Assembly: GCA_036583965.1 (NCBI GenBank)
Contig: JAZBQD010000015.1
Span: forward strand, 72,084,330-72,148,329
Direction: 5' to 3'
Length of the DNA stretch: 64,000 bases
DNA from: Prunella strophiata
Taxonomy: Eukaryota; Chordata; Aves; Passeriformes; Prunellidae
Positions within the stretch are counted from its first letter, which is position 1. Each line of letters opens with the position of its first letter. Both the position numbers and the translations under genes were made by a program. The notes under the pieces are model-generated. The model did no database searches. It saw nothing but the letters and a program-made list of their open reading frames with translations, and was not told the origin of the DNA. This document shows, piece by piece, positions 60,799 through 64,000 of the stretch.

Positions 60799-61149
60799 AA
60801 CAAAAGCACACACAGCTTTTTCCTAGCTAGAGAAGAGGAAGAGGTGAAAACACATGAGGGAAATCACATGGAGACACCAAGGTCAGTGGAGAAGGAGGGG
60901 GAAGGAGGTGCTCCAGGCACTGGAGCCAAGATTTCCCTGCAGTCTGTGGTGAGACCATGGTGAGGCAGCTGTGCCCCTGCAGTCCATGGGGATCCATGGG
61001 GGATGCAGAGATCCACCCACAGCCCGTGGGGGAGGTGCCCACACTGGAGTGGCTGGATGCCTGGAGGAGGCTGTGATCCAGTGGGGGACCCAGTGGAGAG
61101 AGAGGGGGCCCTGCTTCCAGGCTGGAGCAGCCTGTCCTTGGAGACTGCA

Positions 61150-61296
61150 CCCCGTGGAAAGAGAGCCATGTCACAGCAGTTTTAGGAGGACTTTGTGCCC
61201 TTGGGAGGCAGCTCATGTTGCAGCAGTTTTGGGAGGACTGCTGCTCGTGAGAGTGGACTCACACCACAGAAGTTCACAGAGAACTGTCTCCCACAG
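61150..61296 (+). repeat. Degenerate ~50-bp tandem units within the LTR
   Basis: Three consecutive units share a 'gcagttttgggaggactg'-like core: about 61152-61201, 61202-61250 and 61251-61296. Divergence increases in the third. Confidence 0.65.
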
Positions 61297-61682
61297 GAGG
61301 GACCCCATGGTCTCACAGGGGAAGGGCTCCTCTCACTGGGCAGTGAAAGAAAACCTTGGATAATGGAACTGACCAAAAGCCCCATGCCCTGTCTCCCTGC
61401 ACTGTCAGTGGGAAAGAAGGGAGGGGCTGGGGGGAAAAAGGTGTTTTGAAGGCTTATTTCACTTCTCATTATGCTGCTTTGATTCTGTTAGTAATAAGTT
61501 CACTTTGTACACTTAAGTTGAGCCTGTTTTACCCTTGAAGTGTTTTCTCCTAATCTTTATCTCAACTCATGAACCCTTTGTTAATTTTTTTTTTTCTCTC
61601 TCCACTGCCCAGCTGTGGCAGGGGAGGGTGAGTGAGCAACTTTCCTAAGTGCTTGGCATTTGGCCAGTGTCAAACCACAACA

Positions 61683-61687
61683 TCACC
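61683..61687 (+). repeat. Target-site duplication, right copy
   Basis: tcacc immediately after the terminal CA of the LTR, identical to 60585-60589. Confidence 0.85.
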
Positions 61688-64000
61688 CTAATCAACCTAT
61701 GTGCAGGTCACTTGAAATCGTATTTTGAGGAAAGTAAACAAACTACTACAGGAATGCTGGCTCACAGATCACATTTCTGCTGGAACTGCTTTAATTTAGA
61801 AAAACTGTAGCTACTCATCACTGAAATGTAGCCTCAAGACAATAAAGGACATAGAAGTAAGAGGAAGGAAGAGGACACCATGTTTTAGTCATGGTAATAT
61901 CGTAATAGCTATGAGGAAACTACTTCACGATCTAGTTCCAAATGCTCATCTAAGTAAATGCTCAGACAAACTTTAAACAGCAAGAATTTGGGGCTATTTT
62001 GTAGGCTAAAGCTAGGAGAACAGATACGTGGCAGATCAATTAGCTCTCTGAGAAAAACTAGAAATTTTTGATCCATTTTGTGTTACATTTAAAATCTATT
62101 TTGTTACAGCTCACAGATTGCCATATTGTCTAAAATCTGTAGTGGCATTTTTGTTACCATCTAAATACAGCTTGGATGCTGCCTTTCAGAATATTGCAGA
62201 GAGTTTTGAATCTCTTAACTTATCCGAAAAAGGGCAGCCCAAAGTGCCAAGGCAAAAATGCCTGAAAGGCAGGTTGCAGTATTTGATTCACTACAACTGG
62301 GAGGACTAGGGGATATTGAACAGGCTGCAATTTTATCACTTTCCAGTTGAGAAGGGTCCTGACAGGTAGACCCAGGTTGTACTAGGAATCTGCTCCAGTG
62401 CCAACCCTTCTTTATCTCAGATGGATGCCACCATCCATGTCCCTAGCTGCTGCAGCTGGTCATGCTACAGCACAGGAGTTACACTCAAAATGCTGCTTGT
62501 CTATTTAGTGGTTTAAAAGTCTAAAGAGGCCAAGGCAGGAGAGCCACAGGCATGTGGCCACCAGGGAGCTGCTGCCCCTGCTGAACCCAGCTCTCACCAA
62601 GGCAAGGCCAGACATGTCCTGAGACACTATCAGGTCAGCACCAGGCCTGTGACCTTCCTGTTGTTAAAGCCAAAATTTCATTTACTGGATTTCAGAGTGC
62701 GAGGGTTGATGGAGAATTCAGCACCAGCTCCTGTAACATCTGCTTTTGGTCTATTTAGCTAAAACAAGACTTGAAATCTAGTGCAAAACAGAAAAATCAT
62801 TAGTCTGATTAGTGGTTTTAATTTGAAGAGAATGCCTGGCAGAAAGTCTGCTCCCACAGCACCTTGGCTGTTGAGCCAGCTTCTTAATAGGAGCAAGGAC
62901 TACAACAGTAGTCTCCTCCCTCTGAAGGGGAATATTTTTCTGGAGGAGACACTTAAAGGACTTCCTAGGAAGACTGCCTGATGGGACTTGGAACAATCCA
63001 CAACTGAGTGCAAATAACAGGGTAGGCACTGGGTTGGGATTTTTCCTGGCCAGAGGCATAAGACTACGAGGCTCATTTCTTCATGGACAGCTCTTCAATG
63101 GCATCCTCTGTCAATATTCCTTCTCATTGGAGTGATGAGATGGTTAGATGGAGACTGTAGCTGCTACAGGGGAGGCTTCAGCACACAGAGGCCACCTAGG
63201 CCCTGGCAGATGACAAGAGTCACAAAGAACATACTCTATCATGCCAGACTGCATAAAGGCTGGCCAACTAGTGATGGAAACTGGACACCCATTCTGCATT
63301 TTTGGGATCTGTATGGATCAGTCAGTGTCATTTAAGAAGCAAATTGTTAGGGTTTTTTGGGGCTTTTTTTGGTTTTGTTTTGGTTTCCTTTTCTTTTTCA
63401 ACTCAATTGCTCCAGTATGATTTGGCCAAGTGAATTCTGGCAAGGCATTCCTGTTATCCAACGATAGTATATTACAATATGGAGAAAAGAAAAAATAATT
63501 TGGAAGTTCTGGAAAATTTGGCTTGTTTCTTTTGTCATATACAAACATATGAGGGGTAAATCTTGCCATTTAACCTTTCTCTTTCCTCTAGGAGAAAACC
63601 AGAAGTAAAAAATGTCATTGAGTTGGAAGAATAAGTGCTTTGGATGCTCTTCTCTGTAATAGGAAAACCTTAATTAATAATTAAATCAAGAAATGAATCA
63701 ATGAAAGACAGTAGAAATAACCTAATTAATAGAATATGGAAGTCTGACAGATTTTGAAAAACCTGAAACAGGATACACAAAAAGTACCACTTCACCTAGA
63801 ATGTAACCTATTTTGGTTTTACTTAGTTTCTTTCCCTGTATCAAATATGAGTATTAATTTTTTTGGAACAAAATGTCTGCAATGAGATTATCCAAAAAAA
63901 GTCCTGCTGATTTCATGAAACTTTAATTGGAACAGTATTTGCAAAGGCTTATCATATTTGAAAAGACTATTTTACTGATCCATTTATGCAGAAATTAGAA
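61688..64000. other. Intronic DNA with no recognised gene
   Basis: Mixed composition. The block at 62340-62660 is GC-richer and may be an unrecognised old transposon or unique sequence. There is a T/G-rich simple stretch at about 63347-63400. ORFs up to 93 codons (minus strand 62778-63059) have no domain. Confidence 0.55.

Larger units (their letters stand above)
60590..61682 (+). mobile_element. Solo LTR of an avian endogenous retrovirus
   Basis: A 1,093-bp block begins tgttttggtt and ends ccacaaca, so it has the TG...CA ends of a retroviral LTR. It is flanked by 5-bp direct repeats (tcacc). No gag, pol or env sequence lies next to it, so it is a solo LTR left by recombination between two LTRs. 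The order of landmarks matches a well-known family of bird LTRs: the gctgctagaagcttcc segment near 60663, 'gtgataacatatttaagaag' near 60771 with a TATA-like atatttaa (60779-60786), the degenerate repeats at about 61150-61296, and an ending close to 'ccagtgtcaaaccacaaca'. The 5-bp duplication favours an ERVL-like family, but I cannot name it securely. The ORFs within (60827-61469) are chance reading through GC-rich LTR sequence. Confidence 0.9.

Noticed and set aside
60827..61469. ORFs of 95-130 codons on both strands
   Set aside because: They lie entirely inside the solo LTR and have no retroviral or host protein similarity that I recognise.

Overview
The window looks like bird nuclear DNA: AT-rich, CpG-poor, almost without open reading frames, and scattered with chicken-repeat-1 (CR1) LINE fragments plus one endogenous-retrovirus solo LTR of a type common in birds. 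The CR1 copies are recognised from their ORF2 protein remnants and their short octamer 3' tails. There are no bacterial genes, operons or CRISPR arrays, and I recognise no tRNA or rRNA gene. Nearly all listed short ORFs are chance or lie inside repeats.

The one protein-coding feature I can support is a 113-bp internal exon on the minus strand at 3316-3428. It encodes the conserved N-terminal coiled coil of the p120/delta-catenin family and fits CTNND2 (delta-catenin 2) best. The rest of the window would then be the long intron upstream of that exon (3429-64000) and the beginning of the intron downstream of it (1-3315). I found no other CTNND2 exon; in particular, the preceding exon ending in the family's Ser-Val-Lys-Glu-Gln peptide is not visible.

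About 28 kb upstream of the exon, at 31740-32340, is an isolated CpG island. It carries an uninterrupted (CAG)11, a small GC-rich tandem repeat, G-quadruplex-like runs and two good minus-strand splice donors. It may be an internal alternative promoter of CTNND2 or the promoter of a noncoding RNA. This is the most interesting non-repeat feature here.

Repeats from left to right: a plus-strand CR1 (about 9110-10628) split by a nested minus-strand CR1 (9597-about 10299); a very old plus-strand CR1-clade reverse-transcriptase remnant (about 14080-14845) abutting a minus-strand CR1 ORF2 linker fragment (about 14846-15760); minus-strand CR1 at about 17940-18700; plus-strand CR1 at about 32410-33217, next to the CpG island; minus-strand CR1 at about 37548-38600, 46603-47880 (with reverse-transcriptase motif) and 57745-58090; and a 1,093-bp solo LTR at 60590-61682 flanked by 5-bp target-site duplications. 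The remaining DNA is intronic, with homopolymer tracts, simple repeats, several perfect hairpins, a tandem CACGTG pair and two stretches that resemble conserved enhancers.
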